In this document: positions 1 through 7,838 of the stretch, in pieces
Position numbering within the stretch: position 1 is the stretch's first letter
Layout of the letters: each line of letters begins with the position of its first letter
Origin: Nonomuraea africana
GTDB taxonomy: Bacteria > Actinomycetota > Actinomycetes > Streptosporangiales > Streptosporangiaceae
DNA: 64,000 bases
NCBI RefSeq assembly: GCF_014873535.1
Contig: NZ_JADBEF010000001.1
Location: 7,378,001-7,442,000, forward strand
Direction of reading: 5' to 3'
Position numbers and translations under genes: made by a program
Notes under the pieces: model-generated
Database searches by the model: none
Seen by the model: only the letters and a program-made list of their open reading frames with translations
What the model was told of the DNA's origin: nothing

Positions 1-339
1 GGGTTCGCCGGGACCGTCCTCGAATTCCGCTCCGCCCAGTACAACCGCGCCTTGCTGAGGTTCGAGGGCAGGGAGAGCGCGGCCTATGACGAGGCCAAGG
101 CGACGTCGTACCGGCTTCGCGCGGCGTCATGGCACTCTCTCTATCGGGTTCGCCTCCTGGCCGATGACCCCGAGATCACGCGCCTTGCGGAGAACGCCAT
201 GACCCTCGTGGCCGACATGCACGATTCCACGGAGCGGGCCGCTCTGACCCAGCGGGGCGACGCTGTGCGTGAGGCGGTCGAGGAGTTCATCACCGCTGCG
301 TCAGCGGAGGTCACGAGGGCGAAACCCTTGCCGAGGTAG
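1..339 (+). CDS. C-terminal part of a hypothetical protein, cut by the window edge
   Basis: The reading frame is open from the first base to a TAG stop and its third codon positions are GC-rich, so it is probably the end of a real gene. The first possible in-window start is a TTG at 52, but coding-like sequence continues upstream. The visible 112 residues are rich in Ala, Arg and Glu and look mostly helical, with no signal or membrane segment. I recognise no family. It converges on the LacI regulator gene; a weak 6-bp hairpin (371-387) lies between them. Confidence 0.5.
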   Translation, partial: GFAGTVLEFRSAQYNRALLRFEGRESAAYDEAKATSYRLRAASWHSLYRVRLLADDPEITRLAENAMTLVADMHDSTERAALTQRGDAVREAVEEFITAASAEVTRAKPLPR

Positions 340-389
340 GAGGCCGCCCCCCAATCGCGATGGCGCTTCTCAGCCTCGACAAGGCTGAC

Positions 390-1490
390 CTAGCTCCCTG
401 CGGGGGGTGGGGCCACCGAGGAGCGCAGGATGAGGCGGGAGCTCAGGGTGTGCATCTCCCTGCGGGGTTCGGTGCCCGCGATGGTGTCGAGCAGTACCTC
501 CGCCGCCTTCGCGCCCAGTTGGTGCACGGGCTGTTCGATCATCGTGAGGGGCGGCTCCATGACCGCCGCCCATGAGCTGTCGTCGAAGCCGATCAGGGCG
601 ACGTCACGCGGGCAGGACAGCCCCGCCGTACGGAGGGCTCGCAGGGCGCCGGTTACCGCGTCGGTCTCGGTGCAGAACACCGCGGTGATGCGGTCGGGGA
701 GGGCCAGCATGCGGGCGACCTCCTCGGTCGCCCGCTCCTCCGTCTTGCGTCCGACCATCACGAGGTCGGGGTCGAAGGGGATGCGGGCGTCGTCGAGCGC
801 GTCGAGGTAGCCGCGCAGGCGCTCGCCGTCCGTCCAGAGGTTGCGGGAGGCCGCGGTGAGCAGTCCGCGCCGGGTCGCGGGGGCCTGCGCCACCGGCGGG
901 CCCCAGACGAACCCGATACGGCGGTGGCCCGCCGTGATGAGCACCTCGACCGCCTCCCTGGCCGCGTCGCGGTTGTCGATGACGACGGCGTCGAGGTCGA
1001 GCGAGGCGACGGCGCGGTCGACGAGGACGACGGGGATGCCGCGGTCCATCGCCGCCTTGATGTGGGCCACCTCCGTACGGTCGACGGCCGCCGAGGCGAT
1101 GATGACGCCGTCGACGCGCTTGTCGATGAGCACGTTCGTCGCCGCGACCTCCTCGTCGAGGTCCTCGTAGGTGCTCAGCACGATCGTGTCGAAACCTCTG
1201 GCACGGGAGGTGTCGGAGATCCCTCGCACGACACCGGCGAAGAAGGGGTTGCCGATGTCGGCGACGATCACCCCGAGGGTGTGGCTCACGCCCGTCGACA
1301 TGCTGCGGGCGAGCGCGTTCGTGCGGTAGCCGAGCTTCTCGGCCGCCGCGAGCACCCGCTCGCGCAGCTCGGGACTGACGTACCCATACCCGCCGAGGGT
1401 CCTGGCCGCGGTGGCGCGGCCGACACCTGCCTCGGCGGCCACCTCGGAGATCGTCGGCGGCCCCGCCGCACGGCCCCGGTCAGCTGGCAT
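390..1490 (-). CDS. LacI-family transcriptional regulator of the fructosamine locus
   Basis: A 366-residue protein of normal LacI-family length. Residues 13-60 form the N-terminal helix-turn-helix (starting TISEVAAEAGVGRATAARTL) and hinge helix, followed by a periplasmic-binding-protein-like effector domain (LGVIVADIGNPFF near 73, VALIGFDDSSWA near 310). The ATG is preceded by GAGGGA. It begins 12 bp after the stop of the sugar kinase, as third gene of the leftward operon deglycase-kinase-regulator. Two 14-bp palindromes between this operon and the divergent transporter genes have the centre-CG symmetry of LacI-family sites, so it probably represses both units and itself. Its effector may be the sugar or its 6-phosphate; this is inference. 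Known frl systems of Bacillus use a GntR regulator, so LacI control is a difference. Confidence 0.9.
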   Translation of the reverse strand: MPADRGRAAGPPTISEVAAEAGVGRATAARTLGGYGYVSPELRERVLAAAEKLGYRTNALARSMSTGVSHTLGVIVADIGNPFFAGVVRGISDTSRARGFDTIVLSTYEDLDEEVAATNVLIDKRVDGVIIASAAVDRTEVAHIKAAMDRGIPVVLVDRAVASLDLDAVVIDNRDAAREAVEVLITAGHRRIGFVWGPPVAQAPATRRGLLTAASRNLWTDGERLRGYLDALDDARIPFDPDLVMVGRKTEERATEEVARMLALPDRITAVFCTETDAVTGALRALRTAGLSCPRDVALIGFDDSSWAAVMEPPLTMIEQPVHQLGAKAAEVLLDTIAGTEPRREMHTLSSRLILRSSVAPPPAGS

Positions 1491-1502
1491 GGATGGCGTC
1501 CC

Positions 1503-2621
1503 TCATCTCTCGTGTTCGGCGGCTCGCCACATGCTAGCCACGGGCGGTGTCACGGTGGCCCGGCCGTAGCCGAAGGCCCCTTCGACGAAGCACTGGTCGT
1601 ACGCGGCCGCGGCGCCGTCATGCAGAGCCCGCTCGATCGCGCCCTCCGCCGGCGAGGACCCCGTCCGCGCGAACCGCGCAGCCCGCGCCCCCGCCGAACT
1701 CGCAGAGGTCGCCGAGCCGGTCGACGTCTTCGAGCCTGCCGCGCCCTCCGAGCGCACGGAGGTCTCTGAGTCTGAGCCGCCCGAGCCGGTCGACGTCGAT
1801 GACCCTGCCGCGCCCCCCGCGGCCGACGAGCCCGAGCTCCCCGAGCCCGAGGCGCCGAACGAGGGGGGCCTCGCTGACCAGCCGCTGCGCAGGAGCGAGA
1901 CGGCGAAGCCGGCCAGGAAGGCGTCGCCGCAGCCCATCGTGTCGACGACCTCCTCCTCCCCTACCGGCCGAGCCGCCACCGCCACCGTGACGCGTCCGTC
2001 GTGGGCGATCGCCCCCTCCACCCCCCGAGTGGCGAGCGCCATGCCCGCGCCCCGCCGTACGGCATTGGCGAGCAGGGCGCGCGTGGCGGCCTCGTCGAGA
2101 TGGGAGCAGGAGAGCAGCAGCAGGTCGGCGTGCGGGCAGACCCGATCGAGATAGGCGGGTGTGCGGAACTCCTCCTCGCTGGAGAGGTCGAAGCTCACCA
2201 GCGGCCCGAGCCCCGCCAGCTTGGGCAGTTCGCTCTCGCTGCGGGAGTAGACGCTCGAGTGGACGAGGTCGAAGGACGACACGTAGTCGAGCAGGTCGTC
2301 GTCGAGCACCAGCGGCTCGCTGACGGTGACGCCGCCGCCGTTCCAGCCGAGGAAGATCCGGTCGCCATCGTCGACGCGCAGCGTGGAGACGCCGCTCTCC
2401 CCCTCCTTCACCGCGCAGCGGTCGACGGCGACCCCCTGGGCGGCGATCGACTCGCGCAGGAAGCTGCCGAGGTCGTCGTCGCCGAAGACCCCGAGGTAGG
2501 CCGCGTCGAGGCCGAGTCTGCGCGCGTAGACGGCGACGTTGACGCTGTTGCCGCCCGGGTAGTCGATGCCGCGGTCGACGAACCGGTCGACGATGTTGTC
2601 ACCGAAGCCGAGGACTCTCAT
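1503..2621 (-). CDS. frlD: PfkB-family sugar kinase, fructoselysine 6-kinase (FrlD)-like, with Ser/Gly-rich insertion
   Basis: A ribokinase/PfkB-fold kinase. The N-terminus (GDNIVDRF, then GGNSVNVAVYARRLG) closely resembles E. coli FrlD as I recall it. The C-terminal anion-hole motif is DTMGCGDAFLAGF, with Cys where PfkB enzymes usually have Ala (GAGD), and the catalytic Asp is kept. The expected role is ATP-dependent phosphorylation of an imported fructosamine at C6, making the substrate of the adjacent deglycase. At 372 residues it is about 110 longer than FrlD. Most of the excess is a low-complexity Ser/Gly/Ala stretch at about residues 249-321 (positions 1659-1877), between the active-site helix and the last helices, and it contains an internal duplication. 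It lies downstream of the deglycase gene and 12 bp before the LacI gene. Confidence 0.8.
   Translation of the reverse strand: MRVLGFGDNIVDRFVDRGIDYPGGNSVNVAVYARRLGLDAAYLGVFGDDDLGSFLRESIAAQGVAVDRCAVKEGESGVSTLRVDDGDRIFLGWNGGGVTVSEPLVLDDDLLDYVSSFDLVHSSVYSRSESELPKLAGLGPLVSFDLSSEEEFRTPAYLDRVCPHADLLLLSCSHLDEAATRALLANAVRRGAGMALATRGVEGAIAHDGRVTVAVAARPVGEEEVVDTMGCGDAFLAGFAVSLLRSGWSARPPSFGASGSGSSGSSAAGGAAGSSTSTGSGGSDSETSVRSEGAAGSKTSTGSATSASSAGARAARFARTGSSPAEGAIERALHDGAAAAYDQCFVEGAFGYGRATVTPPVASMWRAAEHER
1659..1877 (-). repeat. Low-complexity Ser/Gly/Ala insertion inside the kinase gene
   Basis: This segment encodes about 73 residues made almost entirely of Ser, Gly, Ala and Thr. Two related blocks (GAAGSSTSTGS and GAAGSKTSTGS) lie about 24 residues apart, showing growth by internal duplication. 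It interrupts a globular PfkB domain at a surface position, after the helix that carries the catalytic Asp. The reading frame is kept. Confidence 0.75.
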
Positions 2622-2660
2622 GGTTCTCCTGTGCGCGGGCGAGTGAGGGCGAGGGTGCGC

Positions 2661-2687
2661 GCCCCGCCCAGGTGGTCCAGGCGGGGC
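2661..2687 (-). other. Intercistronic hairpin between deglycase and kinase genes
   Basis: GCCCCGCC and GGCGGGGC form an 8-bp stem with an 11-nt loop in the 76-bp gap between the two genes. No T-run follows in the direction of transcription, so it more probably stabilises or processes the mRNA than terminates it. Confidence 0.4.
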
Positions 2688-2697
2688 ACCGAGGTGC

Positions 2698-3702
2698 TCA
2701 GTACTCCATGACCCGGTAGTAGCGGCGCAGGTCGAGCGAGTGGTCGCGAACCCGCTCCAGGTGCTTGCTGACCCTGCTCAGCACGGTGTCGAGCACCAGC
2801 GGGGCGAGCAGGCCGCGGAACTCGGGGCTGACGCCCTCGAGCGGGTAGTCCTTCGTGTCGAAGACGGTGACGTCGTTCGAGACACGCCTGGCGAAGGCCT
2901 CGACCCGGTCGGTGAGGGGGCGGGTCTCGTCCTCGCCCTGGAAGATGATCACGCTGGTGTCCTTCTCGATCAGCTCGAGCGAGCCGTGGAAGAACTCGGC
3001 GCTGTGCACCCTGGTGGTGCGCAGCCACTGCATCTCCTCGAGGATGCACATGGAGTAGAGGTAGGTGAATCCCCAGAGGTTTCCGCCGCCGACCAGGAAG
3101 TGGTAGTCGGTGTCCTTGTGGGCCTCGGCGAAGGCGGCGGCCACGGGCTCGGCCTGCTTCGCCACCTCGACCAGGACGCCCGGGATGCCGGCGAGCTCGT
3201 CGGCGAGCTTCTCGTAGCCGTCGAACTCGCCCCTGCGGGCGAGCAGCCGTCCCATGAACAGCAGCATCTGCATGTCGAAGGGCCACGTCTTGGGCTCGGA
3301 GATGAGCGCCACGTCGACGCTCTTGGCGACGGGTGAGTCGGCGTAGCCGGTGAAACCGATCGTGTAGGCGCCCCTGGCCTTGCAGTACTCGATGGCGCGG
3401 ATGCTGTCGTCGGTGGTGCCCGAGACCGAGGTGAAGATCGCCACCGAGCGCTCGCCCAGGGTGGCGTCACCGGAGACGATCAGCTCCGCCGCGATCGCGG
3501 ACCGCACGGGAAGGCTCGAGCCACGCCTGGCGAGGTGCTCGTACGGCCACATCTGGGCATACGTGCCGCCCGCGCCGACGAGGAAGAGGTTGTCGAACCC
3601 CTCGTCCACGAGGCGGTCGACGAGCTCCTCGATCTGGGGGCGCAGGGCCACCGCGCTCGCCGTCTGTGAGAGGAATTCGGGCTCGTTGAATCCGAGCATC
3701 AT
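2698..3702 (-). CDS. frlB: SIS-domain fructosamine-6-phosphate deglycase (FrlB-like)
   Basis: A 334-residue double-SIS protein. The first SIS domain has VGAGGTYAQMWPYEHL near residue 43. The region SAEFFHGSLELIE near 235 matches the E-F-x-H-G active-site segment of E. coli FrlB, and the C-terminus ends RRYYRVMEY, almost like FrlB (RRYYGGLVEY as I recall it). FrlB-type enzymes split 6-phosphofructosamines into glucose 6-phosphate and the free amine or amino acid. It is the first gene of the leftward operon, 204 bp from the divergent binding-protein gene. A glucosamine-6-phosphate isomerase/deaminase-like role is the alternative, but the kinase and FrlC-like neighbours favour fructosamine use. 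Confidence 0.82.
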   Translation of the reverse strand: MMLGFNEPEFLSQTASAVALRPQIEELVDRLVDEGFDNLFLVGAGGTYAQMWPYEHLARRGSSLPVRSAIAAELIVSGDATLGERSVAIFTSVSGTTDDSIRAIEYCKARGAYTIGFTGYADSPVAKSVDVALISEPKTWPFDMQMLLFMGRLLARRGEFDGYEKLADELAGIPGVLVEVAKQAEPVAAAFAEAHKDTDYHFLVGGGNLWGFTYLYSMCILEEMQWLRTTRVHSAEFFHGSLELIEKDTSVIIFQGEDETRPLTDRVEAFARRVSNDVTVFDTKDYPLEGVSPEFRGLLAPLVLDTVLSRVSKHLERVRDHSLDLRRYYRVMEY

Positions 3703-3732
3703 CGCGTCCTTTCGGGAGTGGTTCGGTCAACC

Positions 3733-3746
3733 TGAGACCGGTATCA
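3733..3746. promoter_or_regulatory. LacI-type operator, site 1
   Basis: TGAGACCGGTATCA is an imperfect 14-bp palindrome with a central CG. It lies 30 bp upstream of the deglycase start and shares the ACCGGTATCA core with a second site 99 bp away. A LacI-family gene lies in the operon, so it is the likely binder (inference). Confidence 0.65.
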
Positions 3747-3831
3747 CGCGGGGATCACGCTGACACAGAGAAACCGGTGACGTCAATCCCGCAGTTCAGA
3801 GCCATGTTTATAAAGATCTTGGCTGTGAGTC

Positions 3832-3845
3832 TGGTACCGGTATCA
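3832..3845. promoter_or_regulatory. LacI-type operator, site 2
   Basis: TGGTACCGGTATCA differs from a perfect palindrome only at one symmetric base pair. It lies 61 bp upstream of the binding-protein start. A possible promoter, TTGGCT (3819-3824) - 16 bp - TATCAG (3841-3846), would be overlapped by the operator. A third, weaker ACCGGT core lies at 3773-3778. Confidence 0.65.
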
Positions 3846-3906
3846 GTTCCTCTGTACAGTCAGCCCTCACCAAGCGCCCCCTCTCCCCCCGAGAGAAAGG
3901 AAGCCC

Positions 3907-5214
3907 ATGCGCCCACTGACGACGTTCGCGGCACTGCTCGGAACGCTCGCCCTCACCGGCTGCTCCGGTGGCTCGGGCAAGGCTCCCGCAGCCGACGTCA
4001 CGGCGAAGCCGGAGTACTCCGGCACGCTCAGCGTCCTCACCAAGTTCGCGGGCGACCCGCTGAGCCCGTACTTCGAGAAGCTGGCCGCCGCCTACGAGAA
4101 GCAGCATCCGGGGGTGAAGGTCGAGCTCATCCAGGAGACCGACCAGAGCATCAAGGACAAGTCGAAGACGCTGACCGCCTCGGACGCGCTGCCTGACATC
4201 TACTTCACCTGGACCGGCAACTGGGCGGAGAACTACGTCCGCGGCGGTCGCGCGGCCGACCTCACCAAGGTGATCGGCCCCGACACCGAGTGGGGCAAGA
4301 CCTTCAGCAAGGCCTCCCTGTCGGCCTTCGCCTACGACGGGCGCTACTACGGCATCCCGCTGTACAACAACGGCAAGTTCATGGGCTACAACAAGGCCGC
4401 CTTCACCAAGGCGGGCGTCAAGGTGCCCACCAGCTTCGAGGAGCTCATCGGCAGTTGCGAGACGCTACGCAAGGCCGGATACGAGCCCATCGCCTTCGGC
4501 AACAAGGACGGCTGGCCCGCGCTGCACTACCTCCAGCAGCTCTTCGCCTACAACGTGCCGAGCGCCACCCTGCGCGCCGACTTCCACCCCGCGACGGCCA
4601 AGCTCGACCACACCGGTTACGTCACCGCGCTGAAGCAGTTCAAGACCCTCGTCGACACCTGCACCGACACCGGCAGCGGCACCAACGGCGTGCTCTACAC
4701 CTCGGCGCAGGAGGCCTTCTCCAACGGCAAGGCCGCCATGTACTACCAGGAGATCCTGGAGTTCGACAGCACGACGGCCGGCCGCGGGCTCACCCCCGAG
4801 AACTTCGGCATCTTCCCGCTGCCGGTCCCCGCCGGCGCGGCCGGCAACCCCAAGGTGATCGAGGGCGCGCCCGAGGGCTACCTGGTCAACGCCAAGTCGC
4901 CGCGCGCCGCGCTCGCCGTCGACTTCATGAAGTTCGTCACCTCGAAGGAGAACGCGAAGACCCTCTCCTCTCCCCCGTACGGCCAGCCGAGCACGGTCGT
5001 CGGCGCCGTCACCCCCGAGACCTCGAGCAAGGCCGTCTACGAGGGGATCGAACTGGTCAACCAGGCGCCCGAGCTGGCCAGCTGGCTGGACATGGTGACG
5101 GTGCCCGAGGTCGCCGACGCGTGGCTGGCGGGCGGCGAGGCGCTCATCACCGGCGGCAAGAAGCCCGAGCAGGTGCTCGAGAGCGTCCGCCAGGCCTCAG
5201 AGTCTGCCAAGTAG
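3907..5214 (+). CDS. ABC transporter sugar-binding lipoprotein (family 1 extracellular solute-binding protein)
   Basis: A 435-residue secreted lipoprotein. The signal peptide ends in the lipobox LTGC with Cys at residue 19, followed by a Ser/Gly linker. The mature part has the family 1 (maltose/multiple sugar) binding fold, for example GIPLYNNGKFMGYNKAAFTK near 155. A GAAAGGAAG ribosome site precedes the ATG. It is the first gene of the rightward operon and would capture the fructosamine or sugar outside the cell for the two permeases. No ATPase gene is in the cluster, so a shared MsiK-type ATPase encoded elsewhere probably powers the system, as is common in actinomycetes. Confidence 0.92.
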   Translation: MRPLTTFAALLGTLALTGCSGGSGKAPAADVTAKPEYSGTLSVLTKFAGDPLSPYFEKLAAAYEKQHPGVKVELIQETDQSIKDKSKTLTASDALPDIYFTWTGNWAENYVRGGRAADLTKVIGPDTEWGKTFSKASLSAFAYDGRYYGIPLYNNGKFMGYNKAAFTKAGVKVPTSFEELIGSCETLRKAGYEPIAFGNKDGWPALHYLQQLFAYNVPSATLRADFHPATAKLDHTGYVTALKQFKTLVDTCTDTGSGTNGVLYTSAQEAFSNGKAAMYYQEILEFDSTTAGRGLTPENFGIFPLPVPAGAAGNPKVIEGAPEGYLVNAKSPRAALAVDFMKFVTSKENAKTLSSPPYGQPSTVVGAVTPETSSKAVYEGIELVNQAPELASWLDMVTVPEVADAWLAGGEALITGGKKPEQVLESVRQASESAK

Positions 5215-5218
5215 TCCG

Positions 5219-6106
5219 GTGCGCGCCATCGTCCAGCGGACGCTCGGGCTCGCGTGGGTCGTCCCCGCCCTCGTGCTCGTCGGGGTGTTCGTCTACCTGC
5301 CGCTCGTGCAGAACTTCGGGTTCAGCACGCTCAAGTGGGACATCTACAGCGGAGACCAGGAGTACGTCGGGCTCGACAACTACGCCAAGCTCCTCGACGA
5401 CCCGATCTTCTGGTCCTCGTTCGGGAACAACCTGCTCTACGCGGTGATCTCGATCGTCTTCCAGGTCTTCGGCGCGCTGCTGCTGGCCGCGCTCATCGAG
5501 AGCATCCGCAGCGACCGGTGGCGGCGCAGCCTCAGGGCGATCTACTTCCTTCCCTCGGCCATCTCGCTGACGGTCGCGGGCCTGCTCTTCTACTTCATCT
5601 ACGAGCCGAACCTCGGCCCGCTCAACCACGCGCTCGAGGCGGTGGGGCTCGGGCTGGTCGACCAGTCGTGGCTGGGCCAGGAGAGCACCGCGATGCTCGC
5701 GATCATCGCGATGAGCCAGTGGCAGGGCTTCGGGTACTCCACCCTGCTGTTCGCGGTCGCCATCCAGCGCATCCCCGCCGAGCTGTACGGCGCGGCCGCC
5801 ATCGACGGCACCGGCCCGATCCGCCGTTTCGTCCACGTCACGGTCCCGCTGGTTCGCGAGATGACGGGACTCATGACGATGGTCACCATCTCGGGGGCGT
5901 TCCAGGTGTTCAACGAGGTCATGGTCATGACCAGCGGAGGGCCGAACAACTCGACGCAGGTCATGGGCACCTGGCTCTACCGCAGCGGTTTCGTCCGCAA
6001 CAACTTCGGCTACGCCGCCGCGATCGCGACGGTGATCTTCGTGATCACGCTCGGCGTCGCCATGGCGCAGCTGTGGGTCACCCGCAGGAGAAGGGTGGAA
6101 TGGTGA
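5219..6106 (+). CDS. Sugar ABC transporter permease, MalF/UgpA type
   Basis: A 295-residue inner-membrane protein with about six membrane segments and the EAA-loop region AELYGAAAIDGTGPIRRFVHVTVP, written here in full only as its landmarks: ELYGAAAIDG near 190 and VPL near 212. It starts at GTG four bases after the binding-protein stop, and its stop overlaps the next permease start, so the three are translationally coupled. Confidence 0.9.
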   Translation: MRAIVQRTLGLAWVVPALVLVGVFVYLPLVQNFGFSTLKWDIYSGDQEYVGLDNYAKLLDDPIFWSSFGNNLLYAVISIVFQVFGALLLAALIESIRSDRWRRSLRAIYFLPSAISLTVAGLLFYFIYEPNLGPLNHALEAVGLGLVDQSWLGQESTAMLAIIAMSQWQGFGYSTLLFAVAIQRIPAELYGAAAIDGTGPIRRFVHVTVPLVREMTGLMTMVTISGAFQVFNEVMVMTSGGPNNSTQVMGTWLYRSGFVRNNFGYAAAIATVIFVITLGVAMAQLWVTRRRRVEW

Positions 6107-6936
6107 GACGCCTGAGCTTCCTCGGCGTGATCGCACGCGTGTTCATGTGGGCCTTCCTGCTCGGCCTCGCCGTGGTCGTGCTGTACCCGCTGCTGTGGAT
6201 GGCGCTCAACGGGTTCAAGTCCAACGCCGAGCTGTTCGGCAACCCGTTCGCGCTGCCCGTCGACTGGAGCTTCGCGAACTACCAGAAGGCGTGGAACCGG
6301 GGGGTCAGCGACTACCTCACCACCAGCGTGCTCGTCACGGTGACGTCGACGATCGTCACCGTCTTCGTCAGCGCCTGGGCCGCCTACGGCCTGACCAGGG
6401 TCGCCATCCCGTTCAACAAGGCGATCACCGCGCTGATCCTCGGCGGGCTCATGCTCGCCCCGACCGTGGCGCTCGTCCCCCTGGTGAAGATGTTCCAGGC
6501 GATGGGGCTGTACAACAGCTTCTGGGCGCTGCTCATCCTGTACACGGCCTTCCGGGTGCCGTTCACCACCTTCCTCATCCGCGCCTACATGATCGATCTC
6601 CCGCGCGAAGTCGACGAGGCCGCCGAGATGGACGGCGCCGGCCGGTGGACCGCGTTCTGGCGGATCATCCTGCCGATGAGCAAGCCGATCATCACCTCGA
6701 CGGTCCTGCTGCACGTGCTGTTCGCCTGGAACGAGTACCTCTTCGCGATGGTGTTCACCAGCGGCAGCGGCGTGCAGACTCTTCCCGTGGGTCTGACCAG
6801 CCTGATGAGCAAGCACGGCACCGACTACCCCGTCGTCTTCGCCGGCATGGTGATCGCGGCCGTCCCCGTGGTGCTGCTTTTCTTCTTCGGCCAGCGTTAC
6901 ATCGTCAAAGGCCTCGCTGACGGAATCGGCAAGTAA
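6100..6936 (+). CDS. Sugar ABC transporter permease, MalG/UgpE type
   Basis: A 278-residue six-segment permease. The ATG chosen at 6100 overlaps the previous stop by 7 bp. The N-terminus runs into a membrane helix at once and the EAA loop (REVDEAAEMDGAG near 168) is clear. The same frame stays open far upstream, but that part lies in the shadow of the first permease gene. It forms the heterodimeric channel with the preceding permease. Confidence 0.9.
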   Translation: MVRRLSFLGVIARVFMWAFLLGLAVVVLYPLLWMALNGFKSNAELFGNPFALPVDWSFANYQKAWNRGVSDYLTTSVLVTVTSTIVTVFVSAWAAYGLTRVAIPFNKAITALILGGLMLAPTVALVPLVKMFQAMGLYNSFWALLILYTAFRVPFTTFLIRAYMIDLPREVDEAAEMDGAGRWTAFWRIILPMSKPIITSTVLLHVLFAWNEYLFAMVFTSGSGVQTLPVGLTSLMSKHGTDYPVVFAGMVIAAVPVVLLFFFGQRYIVKGLADGIGK

Positions 6937-6947
6937 CGGAGCTCCCC

Positions 6948-7784
6948 ATGACCCTCTCCCTCCAGCAGCTCACCGGCTCGAACTTCGGCTACCAGCACCT
7001 GCCGTTCGAGCGCTTCCTCGACGACGCCGCCGATCTCGGCCGGGAGCGGCTGGAGCTGTGGGGCATCGCGCCGCACTTCCACGTCCCGCAGGTGAGCGAC
7101 GCCGAGGCGCGGGCCGTCCGCCGCGCGGCCGCGTCGCGCGGGCTCGGCGTGCACTGCCTCACGCCTGAGCAGGTGTCCTACCCGGTCAACGTGGCCTCGC
7201 CGGTCACATGGCTGCGGGCGGCGAGCATCGCGATGTTCCGCCGCGCCGCCGAGTTGGGCGCGGAGCTCGGGGCCGAGCTGCTCCTGCTGACCCCCGGACG
7301 GGGCTTCGAGGACGAGCCGCTGGAGGCGGCCTGGCGTCGTTCGGTGGACGCCATCGGCGAGATCACCGCCTACGCCGGGACGCTGGGGGTGGCCTGCGTG
7401 CTCGAACCGCTCCAGCGCGTGGAGTCGAACCTCGTCAACGACTCGCGGACGCTCGCCAGGATGCTCGACGAGATCGGCTCGCCGAACCTGGGCGCCGTGC
7501 TCGACACCGTGGGCATGGCGGTGGCCGGAGAGGGCGTCGACGACTACTTCGACTCCCTCGGCGACCGGGTGCGCCACGTGCACCTCATCGACGGCAGTCC
7601 TGCGGGCCACCTGGCGTGGGGCGACGGCGAGCTGCCGCTCGCCGCGTACCTGTCCGCGCTGGAACGCAGGGGGTACGGCGGGCACATGACGTTCGAGCTC
7701 TTCGGCGACGGCTCATACGCGTTCGGCCCCAGGCCCGTCGTCGAGCGCTGCCTGTCGGCGGTGACGTACGCACTGCCGAGATAG
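6948..7784 (+). CDS. frlC: Sugar isomerase/epimerase, fructoselysine 3-epimerase (FrlC)-like
   Basis: A 278-residue TIM-barrel protein of the xylose isomerase-like family. Several segments match E. coli FrlC as I recall it: FGYQHLPFERFLDDAADLG at the N-terminus, a YPVNV segment, ACVLEPLQRVESNLV near 148 (Glu as metal ligand) and DDYFDSLGDRVRHVHLIDG near 191. FrlC interconverts fructoselysine and psicoselysine, letting epimeric Amadori products enter the pathway. It lies 11 bp after the second permease with CGGAG before the ATG, and so belongs to the transporter operon. Other sugar epimerases of this fold cannot be excluded. Confidence 0.8.
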   Translation: MTLSLQQLTGSNFGYQHLPFERFLDDAADLGRERLELWGIAPHFHVPQVSDAEARAVRRAAASRGLGVHCLTPEQVSYPVNVASPVTWLRAASIAMFRRAAELGAELGAELLLLTPGRGFEDEPLEAAWRRSVDAIGEITAYAGTLGVACVLEPLQRVESNLVNDSRTLARMLDEIGSPNLGAVLDTVGMAVAGEGVDDYFDSLGDRVRHVHLIDGSPAGHLAWGDGELPLAAYLSALERRGYGGHMTFELFGDGSYAFGPRPVVERCLSAVTYALPR

Positions 7785-7838
7785 GCGACGAGATAGGGCG
7801 ATTGGACAGCCGACGGCCACGCCGCCGATGCTGAGGGC

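Noticed and set aside
371..387. Hairpin CAGCCT/AGGCTG as a terminator.
   Set aside because: Only six base pairs and no T-run; too weak to list as a feature.
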